Shown here: piece after piece, positions 31,239 to 39,607 of the stretch
How positions within the stretch are numbered: position 1 is the first letter of the stretch
How the letters are laid out: each line of letters begins with the position of its first letter
Assembly: GCF_014621775.1 (NCBI RefSeq)
Contig: NZ_CP061204.1
Coordinates: forward strand, 3,988,501-4,052,500
Reading direction: 5' to 3'
DNA: 64,000 nucleotides
Source of the DNA: Stenotrophomonas sp. 169
GTDB lineage: Bacteria > Pseudomonadota > Gammaproteobacteria > Xanthomonadales > Xanthomonadaceae
Made by a program: the position numbers and the translations under genes
Notes under the pieces: generated by a model
Told to the model about the DNA's origin: nothing
The model's database searches: none
Seen by the model: only the letters and a program-made list of their open reading frames with translations

Positions 31239-32204
31239 TCAGGCACGATCGCCGAAATAGTCGCGGCACCATGCCACCACCGGGGGCAGACCCTGCTCGA
31301 TCGGCAGGGCCGGCTCATAGCCAAATGCGTCGTAGGCGCGACGCGTATCGGCCATGGTGCGGACCATGTCGCCCGGTTGCATGGGCTTGTAGACCTTGGT
31401 GGCGGGGCGGCCTGCGGCCTGCTCGATCACACTGATGAACCGCTCCAGCTCCACAGGGGTGTGGTTGCCGAGGTTGAACACGCGGTGCGGCACAGGACCG
31501 TCGCCGGGATGTGCGAGCACGCCGAGAATACCGGCGACGATGTCGGAAACATGTGTGAAGTCACGCTGCATGCGCCCTTCGTTGAACACGTCGATTGATC
31601 GGCCCGCCAGCACCGCACGCGAGAACAACAGCGGCGCCATGTCCGGTCGCCCCCATGGCCCGTACACGGTGAAGAACCGCAGGCCGGTGGCCTTCAGCCC
31701 GAACAGCTGTGCGTAGGTATAGGCCATCAGCTCGTTGGCTGCCTTGGTGGCCGCATACAACGAACGCGGCTGGTCCACGCGCTGGTCTTCGGAAAAGGGC
31801 GGCGTTGCCGAGTCGCCGTACACCGAACTGCTGCTGGCATAGACCAGATGCTGCACGTTGCGGTGGCGGCACAGTTCCAGGATGTTGACGAACCCGCTGA
31901 TGTTGCTGTCGACGTAGGCGTGCGGGTTCTCAAGCGAATAGCGCACGCCCGCCTGCGCTGCCAGGTGGATGACCGCGGTGGGCCGCACCTCGTTGAACAG
32001 CGCGCCCAGGCCGTCACGATCGGTGAGATCCAGCGTGCGCAGGTCGAGCTGCGGACACAGCGCGGCGACCCGATCACGTTTGAGCTGTGGATCGTAATAG
32101 TCGTTGAAGTTGTCCAGCCCGACCACCGGGCGACCGGCCTGCAGCAGGGCCTGCGCGGTATACGCACCGATGAAGCCGGCCGCGCCGGTAAGCAGGATCG
32201 TCAT
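31239..32204 (-). CDS. NAD-dependent UDP-sugar epimerase (UDP-glucuronate 4-epimerase-like)
   Basis: 321 residues, an extended SDR enzyme. GAAGFIGAYTAQALLQAG is the NAD site, LDNFNDYYDPQLKRDR is typical of UDP-glucuronate 4-epimerases, and the active site has SSSSVYG with YAATK (Tyr, Lys). It interconverts UDP-hexose (glucuronate/galacturonate) forms for surface polysaccharide. It overlaps the SUFU gene upstream by 4 bp (ATGA), and GT2 follows 90 bp on, so it is probably part of the same transcript. The exact substrate is inferred from family resemblance. Confidence 0.88.
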   Translation of the reverse strand: MTILLTGAAGFIGAYTAQALLQAGRPVVGLDNFNDYYDPQLKRDRVAALCPQLDLRTLDLTDRDGLGALFNEVRPTAVIHLAAQAGVRYSLENPHAYVDSNISGFVNILELCRHRNVQHLVYASSSSVYGDSATPPFSEDQRVDQPRSLYAATKAANELMAYTYAQLFGLKATGLRFFTVYGPWGRPDMAPLLFSRAVLAGRSIDVFNEGRMQRDFTHVSDIVAGILGVLAHPGDGPVPHRVFNLGNHTPVELERFISVIEQAAGRPATKVYKPMQPGDMVRTMADTRRAYDAFGYEPALPIEQGLPPVVAWCRDYFGDRA

Positions 32205-32929
32205 GAATGCAGGCCGTAATGCGTTGCGCCGACGTTGAGCCGGAAGGGGTCGATGATGTCGCTGATGCCTTTGGCGCTGAAGCGGGCCAGCAAGGCTTCC
32301 GCATCGTCTTCCAGCTTCAATGCCATCTCTTCGGGATACACCGGCACCACCGCCATGAAGCCGATCAGCGTGCCATCGTCAGTGGTCAGGTGGGCGAAGG
32401 CGTCAGGTGCACTGGCAGGCGGCAGGATCAACGCCCCTTGGAACCCTACCGTCGTCGCATAGGGTTCGGCAGGCATGCCGTTGGGAATGCTGTGGCCAAA
32501 GCCCAGCCAGGTATCGTACTTGTGCGGCAGCCGCGCCAGGGTCTTCAACAGCCGCAACGGCCAATAGCTGCGTTCGTCGGCAAGCGCCGTCTCACTGAGC
32601 GGCCAAGTGCCGGGAAGGGTCACCATCAACTCGAGACGGTCAGGCGATTCGGCGCCTTCCGGCACATCCATCGGCAGATCGCTCATGCCCGAGGTGACGA
32701 TGCGCAGGAAAGGGAATGCATCCGTGGCCGCCACGACATGCAGGTCGATGCGTACCGTGTCGGAGATGATCTCGTGGTACACACCCGCAACCGGCCCCAG
32801 ATGCTGCGCGATGTGTGCCGCGATCGCGGCAACGTTGGGGCCTTCGGATGCAGCGGTGAAGGCGTTCTCGTCACGGTGCCGATGGATCGGACTGCCGCCC
32901 GGACTGACCTCGTCGTAGTCGTTGCTCAT
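32201..32929 (-). CDS. Suppressor-of-fused (SUFU)-domain protein
   Basis: 242 residues. The body matches bacterial SUFU-domain proteins: NVAAIAAHIAQHLGPVAGVY, HEIISDTVRIDLHVV, PFLRIVTSGMSDLPM, ELMVTLPGTWPLS and a late KYDTWLGFGHSIP block. In animals the domain binds Gli transcription factors; in bacteria it often acts as an immunity protein to toxins or has no known role. The ATG at 32929 is used. It lies 35 bp after parB and overlaps the epimerase gene by 4 bp, so it seems to be co-transcribed with parAB. Confidence 0.8.
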   Translation of the reverse strand: MSNDYDEVSPGGSPIHRHRDENAFTAASEGPNVAAIAAHIAQHLGPVAGVYHEIISDTVRIDLHVVAATDAFPFLRIVTSGMSDLPMDVPEGAESPDRLELMVTLPGTWPLSETALADERSYWPLRLLKTLARLPHKYDTWLGFGHSIPNGMPAEPYATTVGFQGALILPPASAPDAFAHLTTDDGTLIGFMAVVPVYPEEMALKLEDDAEALLARFSAKGISDIIDPFRLNVGATHYGLHS

Positions 32930-32964
32930 GGACGGCTCCTGGCCAGGGGTGCGCTGTCGAACGC

Positions 32965-33888
32965 TCACGCGCGCTGGGCGCGCAGCCGTTCGAGCACGCC
33001 GTCCAGCGTATCCAGGTCAGAGTAATGGATGATGAGCTTGCCCTTGCCACCACGGCCGTGGGTGATCGCCACCTTGGCGCCCAACGACTCGCTCAGTTCG
33101 GTTTCCAGCGATGCGATGTCGGCCTGCGGCGCGGTCTTCGCTGCCGCCTGTGGCCGGTTGCTGGGCACCTTGCCGGCCGCGAAGGCCTGCGCACGGCGCT
33201 CCACCTCGCGCACCGACCAGCCTTCGTCTGCCGCCTCCTGCGCAAGCTTGCTGGCCAGTTCCGGCGCCAGCGTCAGCAATGCACGCGCATGCCCCATCTC
33301 CAGGCGGCGCGACTCCAGCAGCACGCGGATGGCGATCGGCAGTTCCAGCAGGCGCAGCAGGTTGGACACCGCCGCACGCGAGCGGCCAACCGCCTCGGCC
33401 GCTTCGGCATGGGTCAGGGTGAACTCACTGATCAGGCGCTGCAGGGCTTCGGCTTCCTCCAGCGGGTTGAGGTCTTCGCGCTGGATGTTTTCGATCAGCG
33501 CCATCGCGATGACGGTGCGGTCTTCCAGCTCGCGCACCACCACCGGCACTTCATCCAGCCCGGCCAGCTTCGATGCACGCCAGCGGCGTTCGCCGGCGAC
33601 GATTTCGTAGTTGCCGCCCGGCAGCTGACGCGCCAGGATCGGCTGGATCACGCCCTGCGAGCGGATCGAATCGGCCAGCTCGGCAAGCTTGGTCTCGTCC
33701 ATCTCGCGCCGCGGCTGGTACTTGCCCGGCTGCAGCTGGCCGATGGGCAACCTGCGCAGCACTTCGCCCGGCAACGGCTCGATCACCGCGGTGGCCTGCA
33801 CCTGGCTGACCGATGCCTTCGGTCCCAGCAGGGCATCCAGGCCGCGGCCGAGGCCACGCTTCTTCCCTGCTGCGGGCTTGGTGCTCAT
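32965..33888 (-). CDS. parB: Chromosome partitioning protein ParB
   Basis: 307 residues. The N-terminal GLGRGLDALLG motif is typical of chromosomal ParB, followed by PIGQLQPGKYQPRREMDE, the CTP-binding boxes (GERRWRAS, ENIQREDLNPLEEA) and the helix-turn-helix with VGRSRAAVSNLLRLLELP. It binds parS sites near the origin and loads the segregation complex. Its ATG overlaps the parA stop by 1 bp. No full parS site (TGTTTCACGTGAAACA) was found in the window. Confidence 0.96.
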   Translation of the reverse strand: MSTKPAAGKKRGLGRGLDALLGPKASVSQVQATAVIEPLPGEVLRRLPIGQLQPGKYQPRREMDETKLAELADSIRSQGVIQPILARQLPGGNYEIVAGERRWRASKLAGLDEVPVVVRELEDRTVIAMALIENIQREDLNPLEEAEALQRLISEFTLTHAEAAEAVGRSRAAVSNLLRLLELPIAIRVLLESRRLEMGHARALLTLAPELASKLAQEAADEGWSVREVERRAQAFAAGKVPSNRPQAAAKTAPQADIASLETELSESLGAKVAITHGRGGKGKLIIHYSDLDTLDGVLERLRAQRA

Positions 33889-34685
33889 CAGACGGTCTCC
33901 ACGGCCGCGACGGCCTTGTTGCGTTCGTTGTTGCGTCGAATGATCTCGCCGGCCAGGCCGAGGTAGGCCACGCCGCCGCGCGAAGCGCGGTCGTAGCCGA
34001 CGATGCTCTGCCCATGGCTGGGCGCCTCGGCCAGGCGCACGTTGCGCGGCACGATGGTGCGGAACACGAGGTCGCCGAAGTGCTCGGTGAGCTCGCCGGA
34101 CACGGCATTGGCCAGGTTGTTGCGCACATCGAACATGGTGCGCAGCACGCCTTCGATTTCCAGCGTCGGATTGAGGTTGCCACGCAGCGCTTCGATGGTT
34201 TCCACCAGCGCGCTCAGGCCTTCAAGGGCGTAGTACTCGCACTGCATCGGCACCAGGATCGAATCGGCGGCGGCCAGTGCGTTCAACGTCAGCAGCGAAA
34301 GCGCCGGCGGGCAGTCGATCAGGATGTAGTCGTACTCATCGCGGATCGGTGCCAACGCGCGCTTGAGGCGTTGCTCGCGCTCGCCCTGGCCCATCAACTG
34401 GATCTCGGCGGCGGTCAGGTCGATGTTGCCGGGCAGCAGGTCGTAGCCCTCGGCTGCTTTCAGCCGAACTTCCACGGCCGTGCTTTCGCCCAGCAGCAGA
34501 TCGCAGGTGGACGCTTCCAGCTCGCGCTTGTCGACGCCGCTGCCCATCGTCGCGTTGCCCTGCGAATCGAGGTCGACCAACAACACCCGCTTGGGCGCGT
34601 TGGCCAGGGCGGCGGCCAGGTTGACGGCGGTCGTGGTCTTGCCGACGCCACCCTTCTGGTTGGCGATGGCGATGATGCGGGCCAT
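33888..34685 (-). CDS. parA: Chromosome partitioning ATPase ParA
   Basis: 265 residues, an orthodox Walker-type ParA: QKGGVGKTT at 10-18 is the deviant Walker A, DLDSQGNATMGSG follows, and the Walker B-type strand is DYILIDCPPALSLLTLNAL. It drives segregation of ParB-parS. It starts with ATG at 34685 (MARIIAIANQKGG); the longer frame upstream is not conserved. rsmG precedes it by 111 bp on the same strand and parB overlaps by 1 bp. Confidence 0.97.
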   Translation of the reverse strand: MARIIAIANQKGGVGKTTTAVNLAAALANAPKRVLLVDLDSQGNATMGSGVDKRELEASTCDLLLGESTAVEVRLKAAEGYDLLPGNIDLTAAEIQLMGQGEREQRLKRALAPIRDEYDYILIDCPPALSLLTLNALAAADSILVPMQCEYYALEGLSALVETIEALRGNLNPTLEIEGVLRTMFDVRNNLANAVSGELTEHFGDLVFRTIVPRNVRLAEAPSHGQSIVGYDRASRGGVAYLGLAGEIIRRNNERNKAVAAVETV

Positions 34686-34796
34686 GCGGGTGAGCCTCGT
34701 CGACGGTTGCTGGGGCTGGTCATTATGCGTACAACCGGCCCCGGGCGGAAATCGGGCTTCATTCCGGCCTTGTCCAGCAGGCAAGCGCGGCGCCCT

Positions 34797-35435
34797 TCAG
34801 GGGCCGCCAACGCTGACCAGATGGCGCTCTCCCGCCAGGCCGGGCACGTTCAGCGCCACGACCTCGCGCACCTGCCAACCCGCGGGCAGCGCGGCGATCT
34901 CATCGTGCGGGTGGACCCCTTTCATCGCCAGCAGCACGCCGCCGGGGCGCAACAGATGGCCGCCGACGCGCACGATGCCTTCCAGCGTATCCATCGCACG
35001 CGCGGTCAACTGATCGTACTGGCCGGGCTCATCCAGCGCCTCTGCCCGCGACTCGGCGACGCGCGCGTTGGTCAGTCCCAGCTGGCGCACGACTTCACGC
35101 ATGAAGCGCGCTTTCTTGCCGTTGCTCTCCACCAGGGTGACCTGCAGGCCGGGGCAGGCAATGGCCAATGGAATGCCGGGCAGGCCGGGACCGGTACCGA
35201 GATCGGCCAGCGACCCGTCCACCACATGCGGTCGCATGGCCAGCGAGTCGAGCAGGTGGCGGGTCACCATCTCCTGCGGATCGCGGATCGCGGTGAGGTT
35301 GTAGGTCTGGTTCCAGCGGTGCAGCAGGGCCAGGTAACGCAGCAGGGGCGGCGCCAGATCGGCCGGCAGGCCCATGTCGGCCAGGCCACGCTGCAGCGTG
35401 TCGGCGACGGCAGGTGGAAGGGTAAGTTCGCTCAT
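34797..35435 (-). CDS. rsmG: 16S rRNA (guanine(527)-N7)-methyltransferase
   Basis: 212 residues. The SAM-binding block is [16 protein letters not shown]; upstream [20 protein letters not shown] and the later [18 protein letters not shown] complete the GidB family. It methylates G527 in the 530 loop of 16S rRNA. The ATG at 35435 gives MSELTLPP. In many bacteria rsmG sits next to parAB, as here; the usual mnmG partner is not in the window. Confidence 0.95.
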   Translation of the reverse strand: MSELTLPPAVADTLQRGLADMGLPADLAPPLLRYLALLHRWNQTYNLTAIRDPQEMVTRHLLDSLAMRPHVVDGSLADLGTGPGLPGIPLAIACPGLQVTLVESNGKKARFMREVVRQLGLTNARVAESRAEALDEPGQYDQLTARAMDTLEGIVRVGGHLLRPGGVLLAMKGVHPHDEIAALPAGWQVREVVALNVPGLAGERHLVSVGGP

Positions 35436-35473
35436 GTGGGCATTATCGCCGGTTTCCTGCTGCGGTAAGCAGG

Positions 35474-36073
35474 TCAGGCGACATGCCACGCCAGCGCGGC
35501 GCGGAAGTTGGCGCTGGCCTGCCACTCGTGCAGGTGCCAGCGCGCGGCGTGGCCCAACGCCGGATCGCACCATTGCAGCTGCAGCGTGCCGTCGTCAGCC
35601 GGGCCGAACTGCAGGCGGTGCAGGCCGAAGGAAATGCCCTGCCCGTCCGCTTTCAGCATCGCCTCCTTCGCACACCACACACGGAAGAACCATTGCACGC
35701 GGGCTTCCTCGGCAAGGCCCTCCAGCCACGCGATCTCTGCAGGATGGAAGAACCGGCGGATGATCTCCAGCATGCGCGGGCGCGGGCGCAGGAGCTCCAG
35801 GTCAACGCCGAGCCGGACCCCTTCGCCCAGTGCGACCAGCAGGACATCGCCGCTGTGGCTCCAGCCCGTGCCGAAGCGCGACAACGCAGCCGACAGTTCC
35901 GGGCGGCCACGGGGGTCGCGAACCAGCGGCAAGGCCAGCGGATCGCCCCCCAAGGCCTGCGCCAGCACCTGTCGTGCCTGCGGCTCACCGCGCTGGCCGG
36001 GCACGTGCGGGCGACGCCACACCGTGACGGGACCGAACCGCCACCTTTCCTGCCCTGACATCCCCGCGCTCAT
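35474..36073 (-). CDS. 4'-phosphopantetheinyl transferase, Sfp type
   Basis: 199 residues with the magnesium site motifs [11 protein letters not shown] and [18 protein letters not shown] (the KEA motif). It transfers the phosphopantetheine arm from CoA onto carrier proteins of fatty acid, polyketide or non-ribosomal peptide synthesis. No carrier-protein genes are nearby. The gene lies 38 bp upstream of rsmG on the same strand and diverges from the GlsB-type gene. A second in-frame ATG (MSGQERW) lies at 36061; the start is uncertain by four codons. Confidence 0.88.
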   Translation of the reverse strand: MSAGMSGQERWRFGPVTVWRRPHVPGQRGEPQARQVLAQALGGDPLALPLVRDPRGRPELSAALSRFGTGWSHSGDVLLVALGEGVRLGVDLELLRPRPRMLEIIRRFFHPAEIAWLEGLAEEARVQWFFRVWCAKEAMLKADGQGISFGLHRLQFGPADDGTLQLQWCDPALGHAARWHLHEWQASANFRAALAWHVA

Positions 36074-36157
36074 GCCAGCGCCCCGTCAACGCCACTGCAC
36101 AGCGGTTTCACGGCCATACGCGTCAACTGGAATCTCTTTGAGATAGGAGATGGGGCA

Positions 36158-36409
36158 ATGGGCATCATTATCTGGTTGATCGTCGGCGGCATCGTAGGCT
36201 GGCTTGCCAGCATCATCATGGGACGCAATGCCCAGCAGGGCATCATCCTCAACGTGGTGGTCGGCATCGTCGGTGCACTGATCGCCGGGTTCCTGTTCGG
36301 CGGCGGCATCAACGAAGCGATCACGGTACGCACGTTCCTGTTCTCGCTGATCGGTGCGGTGATCCTGCTGGCCATCGTCAACCTGTTTACCCGCAAGAGC
36401 ATCCGCTGA
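36158..36409 (+). CDS. GlsB/YeaQ/YmgE-family membrane protein
   Basis: 83 residues, almost wholly membrane: MGIIIWLIVGGIVGWLASII, then GIILNVVVGIVGALIAGFLF and LFSLIGAVILLAIVNLF. This is the transglycosylase-associated small integral membrane family, linked to stress. A strong ribosome site (AGGAG) lies before the ATG. It is a single gene, diverging from the phosphopantetheinyl transferase. Confidence 0.92.
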   Translation: MGIIIWLIVGGIVGWLASIIMGRNAQQGIILNVVVGIVGALIAGFLFGGGINEAITVRTFLFSLIGAVILLAIVNLFTRKSIR

Positions 36410-36416
36410 CGCTGCG

Positions 36417-36438
36417 GTAGGGTCGGCCGCTGGCCGGC
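36417..36438 (+). repeat. GTAG-type hairpin (SMAG-like)
   Basis: GTAG followed by GGTCGGCC-GCT-GGCCGGC, directly after the GlsB-type gene. Its arms differ from the main types in the window. Confidence 0.6.
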
Positions 36439-36451
36439 AGACGCATCAGGA

Positions 36452-36476
36452 CGGGGCCCGGCCAAGGTCGGGCCTC
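36452..36476. terminator. GC-rich hairpin between convergent genes
   Basis: GCCCGGCC-AA-GGTCGGGC, an 8-bp stem with one G-T pair, lies between the convergent ends of the GlsB-type gene and xthA. There is no long T tract, so it may act on both strands by pausing. Confidence 0.5.
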
Positions 36477-36482
36477 GTCGAT

Positions 36483-37250
36483 TCAACCCAGCTGCACCCA
36501 TGCCGGTGCATGGTCGCTGGGACGCTCCCAGGTCCGCGGCTCGCGGTCGATGCCCGACGCAACGGCGGATGCCTTGAGGGCATCAGACACCAGGGTCAGG
36601 TCGATCCGCAGGCCAAGATTGCGGCGGAATCCCGCGGCGCGATAGTCCCACCAGCTGAAGATCCCGGCCTCGTCGCTGTGCAGGCGGAACGCGTCGTGCA
36701 ACCCCAGTTGCAGGAGCTTGTTCAACGCCCCGCGCTCGGCGGTCGAGGTCAGGATGTGGTTTTCGTTCCACACCAGCGGATCGTTCACGTCACGCTCGTC
36801 CGGGGCGATGTTGAAGTCCCCCATCACGATCAGTTTCGGGTACTTCTGCAGTTCGGTTTCGATCCACGCATGCACCGCCTCCAGCCAGCGCAGCTTGTAG
36901 GCGTATTTGTCCGTGCCGACGTCCTGGCCGTTGACCACGTAGAGATTGATTACCCGCAGGTCGCCGAAGGTGCCCGCGATCACCCGCTTCTGTTCGTCCT
37001 CGAAGCCGGGGATGCCGATCTGCACGTCCTCGGCCGGCTCACGCGACAGCAGCGCCACGCCGTTATAGGTCTTCTGCCCGGCGAACACGCTGCGGTAGCC
37101 GGCACTGGCCAGCGCGGCATCGGGGAATTTGTGGTCTTCCAGCTTGGTTTCCTGGATGCCCACGATGTCCGGACCGGCATCCTTGAGCCACTGCTCCAGG
37201 TGCGGCAGGCGGACGTTGAGGGAGTTGACGTTCCACGAGGCGATTTTCAT
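36483..37250 (-). CDS. xthA: Exodeoxyribonuclease III
   Basis: 255 residues, an AP endonuclease/3'-exonuclease of base-excision repair. All family blocks are present: MKIASWNVNSLNVRLPHLEQ, GIQETKLEDHKFP, VMGDFNIAPDERDV, and SDHAPAWVQLG at the end. The ATG at 37250 fits. It converges with the GlsB-type gene and is followed upstream by the aldehyde dehydrogenase gene on the same strand. Confidence 0.96.
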   Translation of the reverse strand: MKIASWNVNSLNVRLPHLEQWLKDAGPDIVGIQETKLEDHKFPDAALASAGYRSVFAGQKTYNGVALLSREPAEDVQIGIPGFEDEQKRVIAGTFGDLRVINLYVVNGQDVGTDKYAYKLRWLEAVHAWIETELQKYPKLIVMGDFNIAPDERDVNDPLVWNENHILTSTAERGALNKLLQLGLHDAFRLHSDEAGIFSWWDYRAAGFRRNLGLRIDLTLVSDALKASAVASGIDREPRTWERPSDHAPAWVQLG

Positions 37251-37293
37251 GGCGGGAATTGTACCTGCCCTGCCCGCCCCCCTCCCGTTCGTG

Positions 37294-38706
37294 CTACCCG
37301 ACCAGCCGCTTGAGCAGCCCCTGTATCCGCGCGTACGGCGGCCGCAGGAAATCGGTCGCGGCCCAGCGGGACTGCCACAGCACCGGCATCGGCCGACTCA
37401 TGGCATCAAAGCCGGCGCGTGCGTGGTACGCGCCCATGCCGCTGGCACCCACACCACCGAACGGCAGGCCATCGGCAGCGAAATGCAGCAGCGTGTCGTT
37501 CACCGTCACTCCGCCAGCCACCACCGTAGCGAGGATGCGATCCACCTTGGCGTCCTCATGGCTGAAGGGATACAGCGCCAGCGGCCGATCCCGCGCCACC
37601 ACATCGGCCAAGGCGGCATCCAGGTCCGCATAGGCGCGCACCGGCAGGATCGGGCCGAAAATTTCCTGCTGCATCAGGTCCAGGTCGTCCGGCGGATCCA
37701 GTACCACGGTAGGCACCAGCAACCGTTCGCGGGCTGCACGCAGCGGATCGATGGTGGCCAACGGAATGACCTCCACGTTGCGGTCGCGCGCCTGCTGCAG
37801 ATACCCAAGCAGCCGCTGGTACTGCCCTTCATTGATGATCCGGGTGTAATCGGTGGCGTCGCTGAAATCCCCGTAGCGCTGGACGACCTGCTCCTGCAGT
37901 GCCTGCACGAACGCGCGTTGGCGCGGGCCATCAACCAGCACGTAGTCCGGTGCGATGCAGGTCTGTCCGGCATTGAACCATTTACCGGTGGCCAACCGCG
38001 CCGCCGCTTTCTGCAGGGGAAAGTCGCTGCACACGATGGCCGGCGACTTTCCGCCCAGTTCCAGCGTCAACGGCACCAGGTGTTCCGCCGCCGCTGCCAT
38101 GACCTTCCGGCCGATGCCCGTGGAGCCGGTGAACACCAGATGGTCCAGCGCCAGACCGGCCACGGCCGAGGCCACGTCCGCGCCGCCCTGCACCACCGTT
38201 ACGCGTGCGGCGGGGAACACGCTGGCAAGCAGCTCCGCCAGGAAAGCGCTGCTTCGCGGCGTGTGCTCTGAGGGCTTGAGCAGCACGTGGTTGCCGGCCG
38301 CGATGGCCGTGGCCAGCGGCACCAACGCCAAGGTGATCGGATAGTTCCAAGGCGAGATGACGCCGACCACGCCCAGCGGGGTCGGGCGCAGCTGCGCACG
38401 CGCTGGCCACAGCTTCCAGCCCGCACTGGCACGCCGTGGCCGCGACCACCGACGCAGGTGCTTGAGCAGATGATCGATGGCCGACAGCACGCTCATGCCG
38501 TCGGCGATGCGCGATTCGGCGTGCGAGCGGTGGCCGAAATCCGCGGCGATGGCGGTGGCCATGTCGTCCATCCGCGCTTTCAATGCCGTACGCAGGCGAC
38601 GCAGGTCGTCCTCGCGCTGGTCGATCAAAGGACGCTGCGCCTGCCACGCGATCCGCAGTGTCTGCAGCAGGGCAGGAAGGTCGGCGGGGTCGGTATCTGC
38701 TGTCAT
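37294..38706 (-). CDS. Aldehyde dehydrogenase, coniferyl-aldehyde-dehydrogenase-like
   Basis: 470 residues of the ALDH superfamily, in the CALDH/fatty-aldehyde group lacking the N-terminal part of betaine-type enzymes. Motifs: VISPWNYPITLALVPLATAI, LKPSEHTP, TLELGGKSPAIV (catalytic Glu) and KWFNAGQTCIAPDYVLV (catalytic Cys in the QTC block), with FGGVGASGMGAYHARAGFD at the end. It oxidises an aromatic or long-chain aldehyde to the acid with NAD(P)+. Coniferyl aldehyde is the usual assignment; a role beside the ole locus, on fatty aldehyde, is only a possibility. It lies 43 bp from xthA. Confidence 0.88.
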   Translation of the reverse strand: MTADTDPADLPALLQTLRIAWQAQRPLIDQREDDLRRLRTALKARMDDMATAIAADFGHRSHAESRIADGMSVLSAIDHLLKHLRRWSRPRRASAGWKLWPARAQLRPTPLGVVGVISPWNYPITLALVPLATAIAAGNHVLLKPSEHTPRSSAFLAELLASVFPAARVTVVQGGADVASAVAGLALDHLVFTGSTGIGRKVMAAAAEHLVPLTLELGGKSPAIVCSDFPLQKAAARLATGKWFNAGQTCIAPDYVLVDGPRQRAFVQALQEQVVQRYGDFSDATDYTRIINEGQYQRLLGYLQQARDRNVEVIPLATIDPLRAARERLLVPTVVLDPPDDLDLMQQEIFGPILPVRAYADLDAALADVVARDRPLALYPFSHEDAKVDRILATVVAGGVTVNDTLLHFAADGLPFGGVGASGMGAYHARAGFDAMSRPMPVLWQSRWAATDFLRPPYARIQGLLKRLVG

Positions 38707-38769
38707 GCCCCACTATAAAGGGCATGACGGCCAGCGGCCGTCACTACCGGGAGCACATGGGAACGCCCG

Positions 38770-38844
38770 GTAGCGCCGAGCCATGCTCGGCGGCGGTTTG
38801 CCGAAAACGACGGATACACCCCGCCGAGCATGGCTCGGCGCTAC
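38770..38844. repeat. Inverted pair of GTAG hairpins (SMAG-like)
   Basis: Plus-oriented GTAGCGCCGAGCCATGCTCG (38770-38792) and its mirror CGCCGAGCATGGCTCGGCGC (38822-38844, ending CTAC), with about 30 bp between. The pair resembles one unit of the array at 17326. It lies between the aldehyde dehydrogenase start and the 3' end of the pseudouridine synthase gene. Confidence 0.9.
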
Positions 38845-38857
38845 GGGCTACCGACGC

Positions 38858-39607
38858 TCAGGCGGACGGCACGTCCCAGCCGAACAGGTCCAGCGCCTTC
38901 TGGAACTCACGGTCCAGCGGGGCGCGCGCGTCGACTACGCCGCCTTCCGGATGCGGAAAACGCAGCCGCTCGGCGTGCAGCAGCATGCGGTGCACGCCCT
39001 GCATGCGGAATATCCGGTTGTGCCGCCCGTCGCCGTGGCTGGTGTCACCGATCATGTGGTGAGACAGGTGCTTGAGATGCCGACGGATCTGCCGGAAGCG
39101 CCCGGTCTGCGGCTGGCAGCGCAGCATCGCATAGCGTGAGGTGGTGAATTCCCCGCTCGGCACGCCCAACTCGCCGGTCTGCAACCGCTGGAAATCGGTG
39201 ATGGCCTGCTTTTTCACCGGCTTGCCCGGGCCGCCATCCAGATCGTGGTCCACGCGCCAGGCCGCTTCGGCCGGCCAGCCACGGCAGACCGTCAGGTAAT
39301 CCTTCATCACCTCGCCGCCCATCAGCGACTTGCCCAGCGCGCTCGCGGTATCGCGATCAAAGGCCAGCAGCAGGCACCCACTGGTCGCGCGATCCAACCG
39401 GTGGACCAGGAAGATCTGACGGCCCAGCTGCTCACGCAGTCTATCCGCGAGGAAATCATCCTCGCCGCGCGCCAGCTTGCTGTCATGGACCATCAACCCG
39501 GCGGGCTTGTTGACCACGGCCAGGCGCTCGTCCTGATGCAGCAGCTGCAGCGGCGGCGATGCGACCGCCGTCACGGCCTCATCGGCCACCGATTCGCCCG
39601 CCATCAT
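38858..39607 (-). CDS. RluA-family pseudouridine synthase (TruC-like)
   Basis: 249 residues. The catalytic block is [16 protein letters not shown] (Asp after HRL), with [20 protein letters not shown] before it and [18 protein letters not shown] after. This is the short RluA/TruC type without an S4 domain; TruC makes pseudouridine 65 in some tRNAs, while others act on rRNA, so the target is inferred. The start overlaps the ubiB stop: ATG at 39607 by 4 bp, or ATG at 39604 by 1 bp. It is the last gene of ubiJ-ubiB-pseudouridine synthase. Confidence 0.85.
   Translation of the reverse strand: MMAGESVADEAVTAVASPPLQLLHQDERLAVVNKPAGLMVHDSKLARGEDDFLADRLREQLGRQIFLVHRLDRATSGCLLLAFDRDTASALGKSLMGGEVMKDYLTVCRGWPAEAAWRVDHDLDGGPGKPVKKQAITDFQRLQTGELGVPSGEFTTSRYAMLRCQPQTGRFRQIRRHLKHLSHHMIGDTSHGDGRHNRIFRMQGVHRMLLHAERLRFPHPEGGVVDARAPLDREFQKALDLFGWDVPSA

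Noticed and set aside
37294..38706. The aldehyde dehydrogenase as part of the ole pathway
   Set aside because: It lies 3.6 kb from oleD beyond ubiJ-ubiB; its motifs fit the coniferyl-aldehyde group and the ole pathway has no aldehyde step.
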